A stretch of DNA of 64,000 nucleotides from Erinaceus europaeus (taxonomy: Eukaryota > Chordata > Mammalia > Eulipotyphla > Erinaceidae): contig NC_080171.1 of the NCBI RefSeq assembly GCF_950295315.1, positions 36,811,782 through 36,875,781 of the forward strand, given 5' to 3'. The translations under genes and the position numbers were made by a program. Positions 46,411 through 58,479 of this stretch are shown piece by piece. The notes beneath the pieces are model-generated. The model saw nothing but the letters and a program-made list of their open reading frames with translations. It was not told the DNA's origin and ran no database searches. Numbering within the stretch: the first letter of the stretch is position 1; each line of letters begins with the position of its first letter.

Positions 46411-46575
46411 TTTTTTTTTTTTTTTTAAGATTTTATGTATTTATTCATGAGAAAGATAGGAGGAGAAATAGAAAGAACCAGACATCACTCTGATACATAT
46501 GCTGCTGGGGATTGAACTCAGGACCTCACGCTTGAGAATCCAATGCTTTATCCACTGTGCCCCCTCCCGGACCAC
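46411..46575 (-). repeat. Type C SINE with near-perfect duplication
   Basis: Minus-strand type C with an 18-nt T-tract at its left end. TGAGGGAGACTTCT (46397-46410) and TGAAGGAGACTTCT (46576-46589) differ at one base. One of the younger and best preserved type C copies here. Confidence 0.92.
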
Positions 46576-46589
46576 TGAAGGAGACTTCT

Positions 46590-46999
46590 ATTCAAGCACT
46601 GACTGACTACTTGTTAGACTATATATTTAGCTAGTTAGGCACAACAGAGAACACATTTTATGAAAGTGATTAGGGAGTATGAGGTATCATGATGTTAAGG
46701 TGTCAGTACTATGGTCTCTCTCTCTGTCTATGACCCTGTCTCTTTCAATTACCCCCTTAAAGATTAGCCCAGAGTGATGAAAACACAACAAACAAACAAA
46801 AATAAGCCACATTTGAATAAAACAACTGTAAATCTATACTGATGAACACACTGTGTATTGATAATAACAATTACAAAGGGGAGGTAAAGCACTACCTAGT
46901 ACATTATATTCTATTACAATTAATTTGGTATTAATGTGACCTTTCAACCTAATTTCTATAAATTATTAATTTATAATCTACTAAATTGTTCAAGAACTG
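46590..46999. other. Unassigned, with a short SINE-like trace
   Basis: 'ATGGTCTCTCTCTCTGTCTATGACCC' at 46711-46737 could be a SINE body remnant. The remainder is unassigned AT-rich sequence. Confidence 0.4.
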
Positions 47000-47290
47000 G
47001 AGTATTGGAGTAACTGAGGAACAAAATTTAAAATACTAAAATTATACAAATATGCCCTTTAGTCATGTGTAACAAAATTAGTAACTGATAAAGATTTGGA
47101 AAAAAATAAAAAATAACTTAAACAATACCCTTCTAATTAATCAGTGAGTCAAAGAAAAATGTCTGATAAAAAATTAGAAAGTGCCCTGATAGAAAGAAGC
47201 TAAGGTATAATGTATTCCCTAATAAGATATAAGGGATGAGCAAAAGCATTACTGCAGGGGAATTAATAAAGTTTCTACCAATCAACGAAA
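47000..47290 (+). pseudogene. Ancient L1 ORF2 fragment
   Basis: 'CCCTTCTAATTAATCAGTGAGTCAAAGAAAAAT', 'AAAATTAGAAAGTGCC', 'GGGATGAGCAAAAGCATTACTGCAGGGGAATT' follow the ORF2 region between the endonuclease and RT at low identity. Many stops. Older than the lineage-specific L1s nearby. Confidence 0.5.
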
Positions 47291-47344
47291 CTAGAAAAAT
47301 ATTTTTACAAAGAGCTTTTTTACAATTAGAACAAAAATAATTTT

Positions 47345-47890
47345 TATTTTATTATTTTTTCTAACTTTTCCCTAGGCCTTTTTAATTTGTGATTAATAGT
47401 GTTTTATAAGATTATAAGATGGGGATCAGGCAGTAGTGCAGCGGGTTAAGCGCATGTGGCACAAAGCACCAAGGACCAGCGTAAGGATCCTGGTTCAAGT
47501 CCTGGTTCCCCACCTGCAGGGCAGTCGCTTTGGTGAAGCAGGTCTGCAGATGTCTTTACTCCCCCTCTGTCTTCCCCTCCCCTCTCCATTTCTCTCTGTC
47601 CTATCCAACAATGACAACATCAACTACAACAATAACTACAATAATAAAACAAAAGGGGAAAAAAAGGAAATAAATTAAAAAAAAATAAGATTATAAGATT
47701 ACACCCACCACCACCAAATTCTGTGCCCCTATCCCATACTCTCTCAATGGTGACCATTATAATCAGTGTTTTCAGTTCTCTAGACTCCAAATATGAATAA
47801 AACTATCCAGCTGCTGTCTTTCACCTCTTTGCTCATTTCAATAAGCATAATCACCATTTTTAACTTTTAAAATTAGTGTATTAATAATGG
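47345..47890 (-). repeat. Old L1 3' end, minus strand, holding a SINE
   Basis: Shares 'TAAGATTATAAGATTACA', 'CCAAATTCTGTGCCCC', 'TCAGTTCTCTAGACTCCAAATATGAATAAAACTATCCAGCTGCTGTCTTTCA' and 'TCATTTCAATAAGCATAA' with 58600-58880, and the last part is the reverse complement of the L1M phrase 'CTAAGTGAAATAAG'. A type A SINE interrupts it. Confidence 0.6.
47421..47684 (+). repeat. Type A SINE with perfect 15-bp duplication
   Basis: ATAAGATTATAAGAT occurs at 47406-47420 and 47685-47699. The element between is a complete type A SINE with tRNA-like head and ACAATAATAAAAC-type tail. Confidence 0.95.
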
Positions 47891-48000
47891 TTTATAAGAT
47901 TATGTGGCAATAGTTTCACACCCCACACATCAACAAAATTATGTTATTTCCTCCTCCTGTTCAATAATAACCACCATAGTTTTCACAATTACTTATTTAT
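47891..48000 (-). repeat. Second copy of the old L1 3' end
   Basis: Repeats the start of the preceding element (TTATAAGATTATGTGGCAATAGTTTCACACCCCACACATCA), so a further fragment of the same family. Confidence 0.5.
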
Positions 48001-48165
48001 TTTAATAATTTATTCATTTTATTTTAATGAAATAGATGTACAGAGAAAGATACCAGAGCACCTCTCAGCTCTGGCTGATGGTACTGATGGGGACTGAATC
48101 TGAGACCTCATAGCTACAGCATGAGAGTCTTTTGCATAACTATTATGATCTCTGTCCAGGCCTTG
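48001..48165 (-). repeat. Type D SINE
   Basis: Minus-strand 'CCAGAGCACCTCTCAGCTCTGGCTGATGGTA' and 'GAGAGTCTTTTGCATAACTATTATGATCTC'. Confidence 0.8.
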
Positions 48166-48787
48166 TTTATTTATCTTTTAAATAAGCATTTAACAAGCAG
48201 GAGGAAAAAAAAAAACTGTGTCAATCAGTAAGAGTTGGTAGAGTGTGAAAAGAAGAAATAAAACTTGAAAATGAGTGACTAAAATAAGAAATTATTTAAT
48301 GTTAATTCCTTTCATTATGAATTTTTCTCTTAACACCGTGAATTTAACCATTGGTACAAATATGATCAATTGTTTTCCTTGAAATGAAAAACCCACTTTG
48401 TTCATCTTCGTGACAGTGTCTGCCAGATACACTCGCCATAGCTATAGTTTGTCAGTTGCTCTTTCAAATAAAAATGGTGTTTCAGTTCAACAAGTGTTGT
48501 TCTTTGTTTTTCTGTATGCAGCAGAAATTCTTCATGCTTAATTGCAATTCTATCATACATAATTTAAAAAAAATGTGTACTAAGAGTCACAATTTATGAA
48601 ATTTAAATTTTCACTCATTTATCAAGAACATTCTTTTTAATTTTAATTTCAAGTGCTTGGTTGTAAAGAGTGTAATAGCAACAATGCTGGATGATTCTTC
48701 TTTAATTTGTGTTAAAGGATCAGCAGCTTTACTTTTTATTGCTTTTACATCACTAGTGCAAAAATCTACAGATATAAAAAGACAAAC
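48166..48787. other. Unassigned non-coding stretch
   Basis: No repeat recognised between the SINE and the minus-strand LTR. Confidence 0.45.
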
Positions 48788-49447
48788 TGCTGGGGCTCAA
48801 GTGGAGTGGCTCCAATGAGGAGGCGGGGGTAAACCTCCGATCCTCCCTCACCAGCTCTAGTGGCTGCGAGGCAGAAAGAGACATCCGTTAATATTCTGGT
48901 ACGAACATCTGTTTATTTGAAGGTGAGTACAGGCTTATATACTGAGTTAAACAAAGAACATTTTTCACATATGTCAGAAATTATAGGTTTCTTAAAGGTT
49001 AGCTTGCCCCCATGGTAGGGGGTTGGTATGACAAGAATTGATGAGATACAGAAAGGTCAAGACAATTAGTTTCCATGATGCAGGCAAGTTAATTATCCAA
49101 AGGTATTTGAGAAAAGCATAGGGGTTAAACCAGTAAGGTGAGGTAGAGAAGAAGAAAAACAAAACTTGATGTAAATCATAGATATCAAAAGGCACAAGGA
49201 AATAGAATATGGGGTCTCACTGCCTGGTACTAGGCAGGGGTATATGATAGAGTGTGTTCTTCTATATGATCAACTTTCTGTGAGCTTGAGAGACTAACAA
49301 GGAGAAACTGAGTCTGGGAGACTTTTCCCTCTTAGCTCATCCCTACCCCTACATGGGAGAAGCCAACAAGTGGGGTGTCTTTCCAGACCTCCATCCAAGG
49401 ATGCAAGAGTTCCCCTAAGCTCTATCAAGCTTTCACATAGTCCCACA
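48788..49447 (-). repeat. Candidate solo LTR, second family (about 660 bp)
   Basis: On the minus strand it starts TGTGGGACTATGTG and ends GAGCCCCAGCA (TG...CA). In LTR order it has TATATAAG at about 48934-48941, AATAAA at about 48912-48917, then about 125 bp of R/U5 with a GC-rich GGAGGTTTACCCCCGCC segment. Flanks ACAAAC (48782-48787) and GCAAAT (49448-49453) share CAAA and could be a decayed 6-bp duplication. The sequence differs from the LTR at 43557, so it is another family. No viral genes adjoin it. The exact left (U3) boundary is less certain than the U5 boundary. Confidence 0.65.
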
Positions 49448-49477
49448 GCAAATAAAATCTTCTCATTATTATTATAA

Positions 49478-49680
49478 GTATTTTTTTTCTTTTTGGTCAT
49501 CTCTGGGGCTTCATTGTGCTTAGTTGGATTTTACAAATAGAGACAGAGACAGAGAAATGCAGAGGGATAGAAGCCATAGTACCAAATCTTTCTTCAAGGC
49601 GGTAGAGGGTCAGGATTGAACCCGAGTTAAACAATGGCAAAGGAGAGTACTGTCTAAGTGAATTAATTTGCAGGTCCCAA
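49478..49680 (-). repeat. Old diverged SINE
   Basis: T-rich start, 'GACAGAGACAGAGAAATGCAGAGGG', 'GGATTGAACCCGAG' B-box-like sequence and GGTCCC end. Belongs to the local tRNA-derived SINEs; class uncertain. Confidence 0.55.
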
Positions 49681-49879
49681 AGTATGTTTGATTTGCAGAT
49701 ATACTGGAAGAATCTGAAAGGCTTTTAGGGGCCTATGGCCAACAATAAAGGAACTGCTGTCATAAGACTTATATCTAAAAAGTAAACTATTGGAATAAAA
49801 TGAGAATTTTTTTAACTTTATGAGATCTATGTGCTCACTCAGTTATTTATTTATTGAGAGAGAGAGAGAAAGGGCAGAG

Positions 49880-50065
49880 TAGACAACATACTCAAAGATA
49901 TTTTAGCAGAAAAATTTCCATACCTGAGCAATGTTCAAAATCTATATATCCAAGAAGGTTAATGTACAAGAAAATATTGAATTCAAAATGACACATACCA
50001 AGACACATCATTGTAAAACTATTCAAAACCACAAAAAGAAGCAAGGAAATACACCTAAACTATAA
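49880..50065 (+). repeat. Old L1 fragment, ORF1-like region
   Basis: 'AGAAAAATTTCCATACCTGAGC', 'AATTCAAAATGACACATACCAAGACACATCATTGTAAAACT' resemble the old L1 segment around CCAAGACACATAAT. No open frame. Confidence 0.5.
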
Positions 50066-50104
50066 ACACTGAATGACAATGAATATACTTCTGAATAACA
50101 CCAG

Positions 50105-52230
50105 AATCACTGAAAAATTCAAAAGATAAATTAAAAATTACTTGGAATGTCTCAATTTTTTGATGCATAGACCCCAGTTCTGAGTATATATTCCTTTAAT
50201 CTAAGCACTCAAGGCTTCAAATTGGTTACCTGATTGATCTTAACATTGGGATTAAATTGTTAATACATTTATTATTTTTTTTCTCTACCAGGTACGACAC
50301 TGCCCATCCCTGAAAATCTTATGTCTTATCTATTGTGCCACCTTCCAAGCCACTGGGCATTTGTTCAGGGTGCGGGTACTAATTGGATAGTGTCCAATTA
50401 TTAGAATTATTATTAGAAATACATTTTTAATAGTGTCTTTTTTCTTTGAAATATTAAATAGCCTATCATCTTAGGCCAGAGATATCAAAAGCAACTGGTT
50501 GGATCACTACGGAACTTATAGCTATATGTAAACAGCATTAAATGACATAAATCATAGTGAGGTCTTGTATGATAAAGAAAATAATAACAACTGGATTTTC
50601 AAAGTCAACTAAAGTTCCATATAACTTGGTTATAATGATAATAACTATCTGTTGCCTTCTTATACCCTAAGATAATAGGAATCCTCCCCATTCTCAATAA
50701 AGCCAATATTTCTCCCAGTCCTAGAACCCCTACTGCAGGGCTTGTTTTTTAGCAGGCTTCTTTTGACCCATACCAATTGATACTGCATTTGTTGATCTCA
50801 ACCTAATCAATGCAGCCAGTACTACCTTGATATGTTTCATTTCACACTATGTCCACAGATGTCAGGCTTGCAGTGTCAACCCTTCAGCTCCGGTGAGACC
50901 TTTCCTAGCTCATACGACTCCTTAATTCCATTTTGGGTAGAATACTTCCTAACAAAGCCACAGTATTGCAAGTACTAGAGTGATGGACCAGGCCCAAGAG
51001 ACAAAGCACATGTGCACATGTATCCAGAAGTTAGGGAAACTATATATACCTTAAAGTAAAAGTGCACAATAGTTTGCAGTGATCCTATAAGTGCAACAAG
51101 CAAGTAGAAAGCCTAAAAAGACACCACAAAGTGCTTAGTCAAATATTTTCTGCTTAGACCTAGATACACTAACCTACTTCCTATTTCACTTCCCTCAATC
51201 AGTCCAAAGCTAACCTTGTCAGACAAAGAAGGACTACAAAAGTTGGATAAGGTCAAGAGACCGGCATGTTAATGTGGCTTTCTTGGTTACTACCAGACCA
51301 CCCCAACACCTGAGGCCCTAGTCAGGGAATCCTGGGATTCCTATACAGATATGATTGCGTCTAGACCTCTAATAGATCCCTCTCTCCACTTTCATTGGTC
51401 ATCTCCATTAGAAACAACATAATGGACCCCTTAGTGGGCCCTTACAGGGCCTTGCCCTCAATGTGGATCAAGAATGGTAGGAACTGCCCCATTCTCTGAA
51501 GGAAGGTTAGACCAAAATACTCTACCACATGAGGAAGATGGGTCTGGCATAAGAGTAACTTAGAAGGTTCCTACCTATGACCACAGAATACGAGTTCAGA
51601 TCTACAGGGATGCAGAGGTTACACAGACACCTGTACTGAATATGGGCCCCAGATAAAATTGATGGGGTTTTTCAGTTAACGATATTTGTATACTCTTTTC
51701 ATATTTGAGAGCTACTCTCTTCCCTGACTCAGTTTCTAATCCTATTTCCAATATGACACCATCTCCCCAGACAATACCTTTGGTCCACCTGCATGTTAGA
51801 TGTCTGGCTCAGGCAAAAATTAGTAAATTCATGGGCCCCTTGGAATATACCTAAAATAGACATACTAACTTTTTCCAAAATGAAGACCCCAAATCTCGAC
51901 TACTATATTCTTGCTTTTAGGTTCCTAATTAAAGTTTTTTGCTTTATATCTTAATGCTTTTTCAGCCACCAAGTTTCAGATGCTACCATGACACACCCAC
52001 CTGACTTCCCTGGGCAGACAACCTCACCAATGTGTCCTGGAACCCCACCTCTCCAGAGACTTGCCCCACTAGAGATACAGGCTGGAAGTGTGGATCAACC
52101 TGCCAATACCCATGTCCAGTGAAGAAGAAACTATAGAAGCCAGATACAGAACTCTGGTCGTGAGAATTACATGAAACTGTACCCCTTTTATCTGATGGTC
52201 TTGTTGATAATTATTAAATAAATAAATAAT
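50105..52230 (+). repeat. L1 3' UTR, long type, with SINE fragment
   Basis: Follows the long-type UTR from just after ORF2 (GGAATGTCTCAATTTTTTGATGC) to a tail at 52215-52245. 50270-50358 is a minus-strand type C SINE fragment (GTCTTATCTATTGTGCCACC). Strongly diverged, and the last part of the UTR is partly deleted near 52130. Confidence 0.8.
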
Positions 52231-52282
52231 AAACAAACAATAGGTCAATATATACAAATATAGGCAGATAGTTGGAGAAATA

Positions 52283-52424
52283 ATAGTTAACCTATTATCT
52301 ACAACATTAAGAGAACTGCTGTAGCTTGCAATGGAGGGATCGGGGATTCACAACTCTGGTGGTGGGAGTTGTAACACTGTTATCTTATAATTTTGTAAAT
52401 CAATATTGAATCACTAATTAAAAA
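52283..52424 (+). repeat. L1 3' end fragment
   Basis: 'AGAACTGCTGTAGCTTGCAATGGAGGGATCGGGG', 'AACTCTGGTGGTGGGAG' and 'TATCTTATAATTTTGTAAATCAATATTGAATCACTAATTAAAA' match the end of the L1 at 20868-22566. Confidence 0.75.
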
Positions 52425-52585
52425 ATTGAGAGAGAGAGAGGGAGAGAGGCAGAGACACACCTGCAGACCTGTTTCACAGTTATAAAAGCTTACCACCCAA
52501 AAATGGGGACCAGCGACTTGAAACCAGGTCCTTGAGCAAGGTGACATTTGAGCTCAACCAAGTGTGGAATCACCCAGCCCCCTTC
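52425..52585 (-). repeat. Type B SINE fused to an L1 tail, second case
   Basis: Begins within the SINE at ATTGAGAGAGAGAGAGGG directly after the L1 A-rich end, without the SINE's own tail, as at 22567. Confidence 0.8.
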
Positions 52586-54139
52586 CTGATTTTCTATTTA
52601 ATTGTTTTTCCTGTTCATTACATTTTGCATTTAATAGCATCTTGACTTACAGAAACTCTTCATGTAATCAAAATACTAATCATATGTTTATCTAAATAAT
52701 ATACTTTTTTTGGTCAACAATTCTCTCATTTTTGTTTAGGTGTTTCTTGCTAAGTGTTTTCCAATTTTAATGTAAATAATATATAAACTATTTTCTCCAA
52801 GCTACTAGTCTTTGTTAAAAATTTTCCCTTCCATAATGTCATAAAATATTACTTTCCCCCTTATAATTGAATACTTTTCATATGTTATCTATGATTTACA
52901 GGGAATTAATGTCTATGTAGGGAAGTAGATGTTTAATATTTTCCTTTTGGTAATCATTTTACCATCAAAAACATTTTTATCAAAAAGAAATAACTTCATT
53001 TTTATTACTTTTAAGGATAACATCAAGAATGTCTACATATGTTGGTCTGCTTCTAATAATTCAAATCAATTCCACTAGAATATTTATTAATACCCAAATA
53101 AGTACAAATTATCTTGATTTGTTGTATTTCCCTTTCAAATTACTTTCACTCTGAAACACATACTCTTCCTGAAATTCCTTCTTTGTATAAATTGCTGATA
53201 TATACTAGTGTATGTTTGCTGGAAAATGATTTTTTGCCTTGTTCTTCCTTAATAATTTAGTTTGATATAGAATTTGGATTACATGTTGCTTTCCTTCACC
53301 ATCTTTTGGTATAATTACATTATCTTTTGATTTCCAGTTTAGATATCCAGTATTTAACTAATGATTACAGTTAGAGAATCTCTTTTGCTGATATTAACTT
53401 CAAGATATTTTTCTCTGTTATCAAGTACAGAGGAACAAAGGGAAAATATCTTTTAGTACGCTTGGGAATTAATTATACTATTTTTATATGCTTATTCATG
53501 ACAGTTTTCAATTCTGAAAAATATTCTATTACTTCTTTTCCACTTCTATTTTCCCCAATAAGAAATTCATTTGCATTCACTAAACATTATTCAAATATTC
53601 TTCATATATGTTAACCTATTTTAATTTTTGTATCTTGTTTTTTTATTTCCTTTGCTTTTTAGGCAATTTACTAATCTTCTTCATCCCTGTTTATAACTAT
53701 TTATAAGTTGTGATTAAGTTGATGTTTAAAAAATTCATTTTTTATCATAAATTGTATTTATTTCTAAAGATTATCTATTTGTACTTCATTCAAGAGTTTT
53801 TTTTTTTTTTTTCTGTTTTTATCATGTAGTTACTTCACCAACTATTATTTGACAAGTTAGGGGCATAATCTTGCTATTTATCATGATTACTTACAGTACT
53901 CATTTTCCTTTGTTTAAGCTAAGTGAGCTTTATTTATGTTTAGAGATGTTAGATAGTGAGCATATCTTTAGCAGAGGTTTATCAAGAGAGGTCTCTTTTT
54001 AATGAAAAGAAGATAATGTCAAGATTTTATTGTCTTTAAAATAAACAAAAGACGAACTGACAACTGGATTACTTGGTTCTTTCTCTTCTTATCTCCTCCC
54101 AGTTTAGAATGCTGGCATCGTTTTAAAATTATTTATATA
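52586..54139. other. AT-rich stretch with an ancient L1 trace
   Basis: 53190-53420 (GTTTGCTGGAAAATGATTTT ... TTTAGTTTGATATAGAATTTGG ... ACCATCTTTTGG) resembles ancient L1M in minus orientation. A T-tract lies at 53797-53812. No gene. Confidence 0.45.
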
Positions 54140-54497
54140 ATTTTTATAAGATGAAAATATTGACAAGACTATAGGGTAAGAGGGGTACTTTTCCACACAA
54201 TTCTCACCACCAGAACTCCATATCCCATATCCTCCCCTGACAGCTTTCCTATTTGGAAGGTCTGGCTTCTGTAATTGCTTCCCCACTGAACACTGCACTG
54301 GCAGGTCAATCCATACTCCCAGCCTCTCACTTTCCCTAGTAGGGCAGAGATCTGGGGAGATGAGGTTCCATGGCACATTGGTGGGGTCTGTCTGTCCAGG
54401 GAAGTCTGGTTGGCATCACGGTAGCATCTGGAACCTGAAAAAGAGTTGGCTGAAAAAGAGTTAACATATAAAGCCAAACAAATTGTTGACTAATAAT
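54140..54497 (-). repeat. L1 3' end, truncated
   Basis: From 'TATTGACAAGACTATAGGGTAAGAGGGG' to 'AAGCCAAACAAATTGTTGACTAAT', the terminal 350 bp of the 3' UTR in reverse. A small duplication 'AAAGAGTTGGCTGAAAAAGAGTTAAC' is present at 54437-54463. Confidence 0.85.
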
Positions 54498-54961
54498 ATC
54501 AACATCACAGCAGAAACACTCCTTCAGTGTCTTCCTGAACCAGCAATGAGTAGAACTCTTATTTATTGCAGAGAGTAAATCTCCTATGTTTGTGTGAATT
54601 TACCAACTAAATTATCCATCTTTTAAACCAAGTCCTCATCTTCTGTCATTTTCTGAATATAATTAAATCTTCATCTGTCAAACTCTGCTTCTCTTATTCT
54701 TTTAAAAACAGTGTGCTCATTTTATGGCTATTGTTTTAACTTTATTTTTGGCCCTTGGGGATATTCCTTCTTATGAGTTCTTCTATACATTTTGGAATAT
54801 AGTTACTTTATACATGTGAAATATAAAGTTTATTTATTTTTCACATTATCTACTATTATCTGGTAAGTATAAAAGACTATTGCTACTTTTAGTTAATAGT
54901 TATATGGTTATAAACATTTCCCAAATTTCCATGATTATTGTTGCTTTTTACCTCACATATT
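54498..54961. other. Unassigned AT-rich stretch
   Basis: Possibly part of the same ancient L1 as the flanking traces, but I cannot confirm it. Confidence 0.4.
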
Positions 54962-54975
54962 TCTCTATTGTTCTT

Positions 54976-55170
54976 TTTTTAAATATATTTTTTAAATTTT
55001 TATTTATTTTATTTTTGAGAGAGATGGAGAGAGAGAGAAACACACACACAGAGAAACACCAGAGCACTGCTCAGCTCTGACTTATGGTGGTGTGGGGGAT
55101 TGAACCTGGGACTTGGGAGCCTCAGGCATGAGAGTCTGTTTGCATAACCATTATGCTGTCTCCCCCACCC
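54976..55170 (-). repeat. Type D SINE with perfect 14-bp duplication
   Basis: TCTCTATTGTTCTT occurs at 54962-54975 and 55171-55184. Minus-strand type D, complete, with a GAGA-rich spacer before the tail. Confidence 0.95.
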
Positions 55171-55184
55171 TCTCTATTGTTCTT

Positions 55185-55680
55185 ATGTGTTCAGCATAGT
55201 TATTATTTTTTGGTTCTTTCTGAACTTATATAAAGTGTTATTATTTTGGGCATGAAAAAACAAATGGTCATTATTTTGCCTTGACTATTCAATGATAGTT
55301 TACCTTTATGTTTAATTCTAACTTGACAGCTTATTTTTCTTCAGTATCTGAAGATATCACTTCATTGTTTTCTGGCATTTATTATTAATAATGAAATCTG
55401 TTGTCACTGTACTGTAATTTTATTATATGTGTAAAAGAAAAAATTGAGATATAAAACTGCTTTCATGATAGAATTCCAACTTCCTGAAAGTATATGTGAT
55501 AGAATGTTTTACTATATATTTTTAAAAATCTGATGAGTGTTCAGGTTGCAAAGAATAACAATTTTCTCAATTTACTTTATTCCCAAGATTCCCATGTTAA
55601 GTAGGATATTAATGTAATTTCCTAAAAGTCAATTTAGCAATATGTCAAGGTCCTTCAAAAAACTTAGTAATTTCACTTGT
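55185..55680. other. AT-rich stretch with an ancient L1 trace
   Basis: 'ATATCACTTCATTGTTTTCTGGCATTTATTATTAATAATGAAATCTG' at 55353-55399 resembles the ancient L1M phrase in which CCTTCTGGCC precedes GATGAGAAATCTGC. Remainder unassigned. Confidence 0.45.
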
Positions 55681-55694
55681 AAAAGTAACAGAAA

Positions 55695-56008
55695 GGGAGT
55701 CGGGCTGTAGCGCAGCGGGTTAAGCGCAGGTGGCGCTAAGCTCAAGGACCCGCGTAAGGATCCGGGTTCGAGCCCTCGGCTCCCCACCTGCAGGCAGGTC
55801 CCTTCACAGGCGGTGAAGCAGGTCTGCAGGTGTCTGTCTTTCTCTCCCCTCTCTGTCTTCCCCTCCTCTCTCCATTTCTCTCTGTCCTATACCACAACAA
55901 CGACATCAATAATAACTACAACAATAAAACAACAAGGGCAACAAAAAAGAATGAATAAATAAAATTAAAATAAAATTAAAAAAATAAAAATAAAAATAAA
56001 TTAAAAAA
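55695..56008 (+). repeat. Type A SINE with perfect 14-bp duplication
   Basis: AAAAGTAACAGAAA at 55681-55694 and 56009-56022 (leading A's may belong to the tail). The tRNA-like head is the best preserved in the window (GTAGCGCAGCGGGTTAAGCG and GGTTCGAGCCC for the A- and B-box), suggesting a relatively recent insertion. Confidence 0.96.
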
Positions 56009-56023
56009 AAAAGTAACAGAAAA

Positions 56024-56130
56024 AGGGACTGGGTAGTGGCACACTAGTAGAATACACATGTCACCAGGAACTGTAGAGTGTAGGCACCAAGCTCCAACAA
56101 TAACTCTGGTGGCAAAATAAAGTCGTAGAT
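56024..56130 (+). repeat. SINE remnant adjacent to the type A copy
   Basis: GGGACTGGGTAGTGGCACAC head of type B joined to 'GTGTAGGCACCAAGCTCCAACAATAACTCTGGTGG', the type A 3' module. Body deleted. Confidence 0.6.
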
Positions 56131-56701
56131 AGACCCTCTATAAATTTCTTCATTATTAGATACCATGCCCAAAATAGGAAACAACATAAATACCTCAAAT
56201 ATTTTAATTTGTTATAGTCTTAAATGATAGTTTTGAAAAATTATTAATCATATTTAAAGTTAAGTATTACTGTCAGAATATTATTGAAAGCATCAAATAG
56301 TATAATTACACAGATTTAAGGTATATGTACACACAAATTTCTAATCATCTATCTGCAACTTACTAGAACACTTTTTTGTGATTGTTAGGTTTGTATATCA
56401 TATTCATTCTCTTCTTTAATAATACTTCTAGCTTTTAGATTGTGTAGAAACATCAATTTTATAATTAGAAATGATAAACCATTATTAGAAAAGATTCACA
56501 TAATAAGTCTTGGCAATAAATAACATAATAAAATATTATTTCCCGCATCATTAACTTCTGGTAATGGAAATACTGGGTGCTGAATCATTAAGTCTTATCT
56601 CACCATTGCTTGTCCCATGATTCTTTGTTTCTATGTCCTTAATTCCCCCAGTAGTATAACTGGTGTGCTACTGTCTACTTTTAATGCATAATGGTTCCAT
56701 T
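56131..56701. other. Unassigned AT-rich stretch
   Basis: No gene and no repeat recognised. Confidence 0.45.
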
Positions 56702-56717
56702 ATGTCCACATTTCTTT

Positions 56718-56982
56718 TTTAAAATATTTTATTTATTTTATTTTTGAGAGAAATGCAGAGAGAGAGAGAGAGAGAGAGATAAATACAGAGAGAGAGAAGA
56801 GAGAGAAAAATTGAGAGAGAGAACTTGAGAGACAGAGAGAGAGAGAATGAGAGAGAGAGAGAGAAAAACACCAGAGCATTGCTCAGCTCTGGCTTATGGT
56901 GGTGCAGGGGATTGAACCTGGGATTTAGGAACCTCAGGCATGAGAGTCTGTTTGCATAACCATTATGCTATCTCCCCCACTC
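56718..56982 (-). repeat. Type D SINE with (GA)n expansion and perfect 16-bp duplication
   Basis: ATGTCCACATTTCTTT at 56702-56717 and 56983-56998. The GA-rich part between tail and body is expanded to about 110 bp, making this copy longer than the others of class D. Confidence 0.95.
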
Positions 56983-56998
56983 ATGTCCACATTTCTTT

Positions 56999-57895
56999 CC
57001 TTTTCCTTTACGACTTCTCATGTCTACTTGCTTTTCTTTCCTCTGTATTTCTGGTTCTACATCACAAATTACATTCCAGACAAAGAATATTCTTCTCTTT
57101 TTCTCCTTCCATTTTAAACCTTTCCTTACACCTGCTTGTATTTTCACTTACTACCATTATAGAATCATATACAATATATGAAACCAAAGTATCAACCATC
57201 TTTAATTAGGTGGTTTCAATGATTAAACTAAAGGGAAAAGTTGTTATATTTTTCTAAAAGTTATTTTATATTTAAAGTTTTGAAACATTTTAACTTTTGA
57301 AATATGCTCTATCTTTAGTGAAATACATAAATGCAGTGAAAGATTTCATCCTGTTAACATTATGAAAGTTCTCATTTTTCTTTTTGCCAAGGTGAACTGA
57401 TGTAATCCAGGATTTTGTTCTTTTAGAGAGAAGATGAACAACTTTACAAGAAACCTTAAGGGGGGGGGGGTCGTCTTCTTGTGTAACAAGTACATCTTGG
57501 GTAACTGATTATTTTTACATGTGGATTTTGGGCTCAATATAAAGAAGAGATTTTTATAGCCCCAAATAACAACCTGAAATCTTTCAAACTCATATGGACA
57601 AGTTTGAATATTAGGGATTCTCTATGATTTCTTTTGAGAACAAGATAAAATTGAATTGGGAGATAACTATTTCTAAAAATTCATCTAACTTAAGCAAATG
57701 ACAAATAACTGCACCCAAATTGTATATAAATGTGACTGATTGTTTGTGTCCTATTTAAAACTACCTCATATTATTTTGAGATTAATGGTAATACTAGAGG
57801 TGCAAAACCTGGACTTAAGGTATAACTTTGGAAATTTAACCATATATTTTAAATAATTCCAGGAGTTTCTTTAGAAGGAAGCAGCAATGTCTTGA
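56999..57895. other. Unassigned stretch with G homopolymer
   Basis: A run of 10 G lies at 57461-57470. The 89-codon open frame at 56940-57209 starts inside a SINE and has no supporting features. Confidence 0.45.
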
Positions 57896-58100
57896 GGGGC
57901 AGACAGTGGTGCACCTGGTTAAGCACATACATTACAATATGCAAGGACTGGAGTTTAAGTCCCTAGTCTTCATCCTGCAGGAGGAGAGCTCCACGAGTAG
58001 TGAAACAGGGCTGTAGGTGTCTCTATGTCTTTTCCCCTCACTATCTACCCCTCTCAAATTCTCTCAGTATCTACCCAATAATAAATATTTTTTAAAGAAA
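57896..58100 (+). repeat. Type B SINE
   Basis: 'GGGGCAGACAGTGGTGCACCTGGTTAAGC' head, 'CATCCTGCAGGAGGAGAGC' and 'CTCAGTATCTACCCAATAATAAATA' end. Confidence 0.85.
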
Positions 58101-58479
58101 AGAATATTATTAATGTCATATTTTAATTCTTCATTATTATTGTGAAGGGGTGGGAATCAGATAACATGTAAAAATGCAGTATAAAATTTCAAGTGTTCTG
58201 CATAATCATGACAGATATCCATATAAGTCACCATTGCTGATGGTTTTTTATGTAGCGAAAATATACCTTCTCCCTACTCAATCAGTTCTCCCTGGGAAAT
58301 AAAGATTTAATGAATCAGATATGAATATTCAAACACTGATTTCTGAATATCATTTCACTACTTTCTATGAGTCAAAGGAATTCTCCTTTATTACTTTTCT
58401 GCTTACCAAGTTCTGAGATAACTAACCAGTGATACAAATGCCCAAAGACCAAGATCACCATATATTGTCTAGTGGTAAT
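58101..58479. other. Unassigned stretch
   Basis: No gene or repeat recognised. Confidence 0.45.

Noticed and set aside
55700..55770. tRNA gene
   Set aside because: A- and B-box are present, but this is the tRNA-like head of a SINE with body, tail and target duplication.
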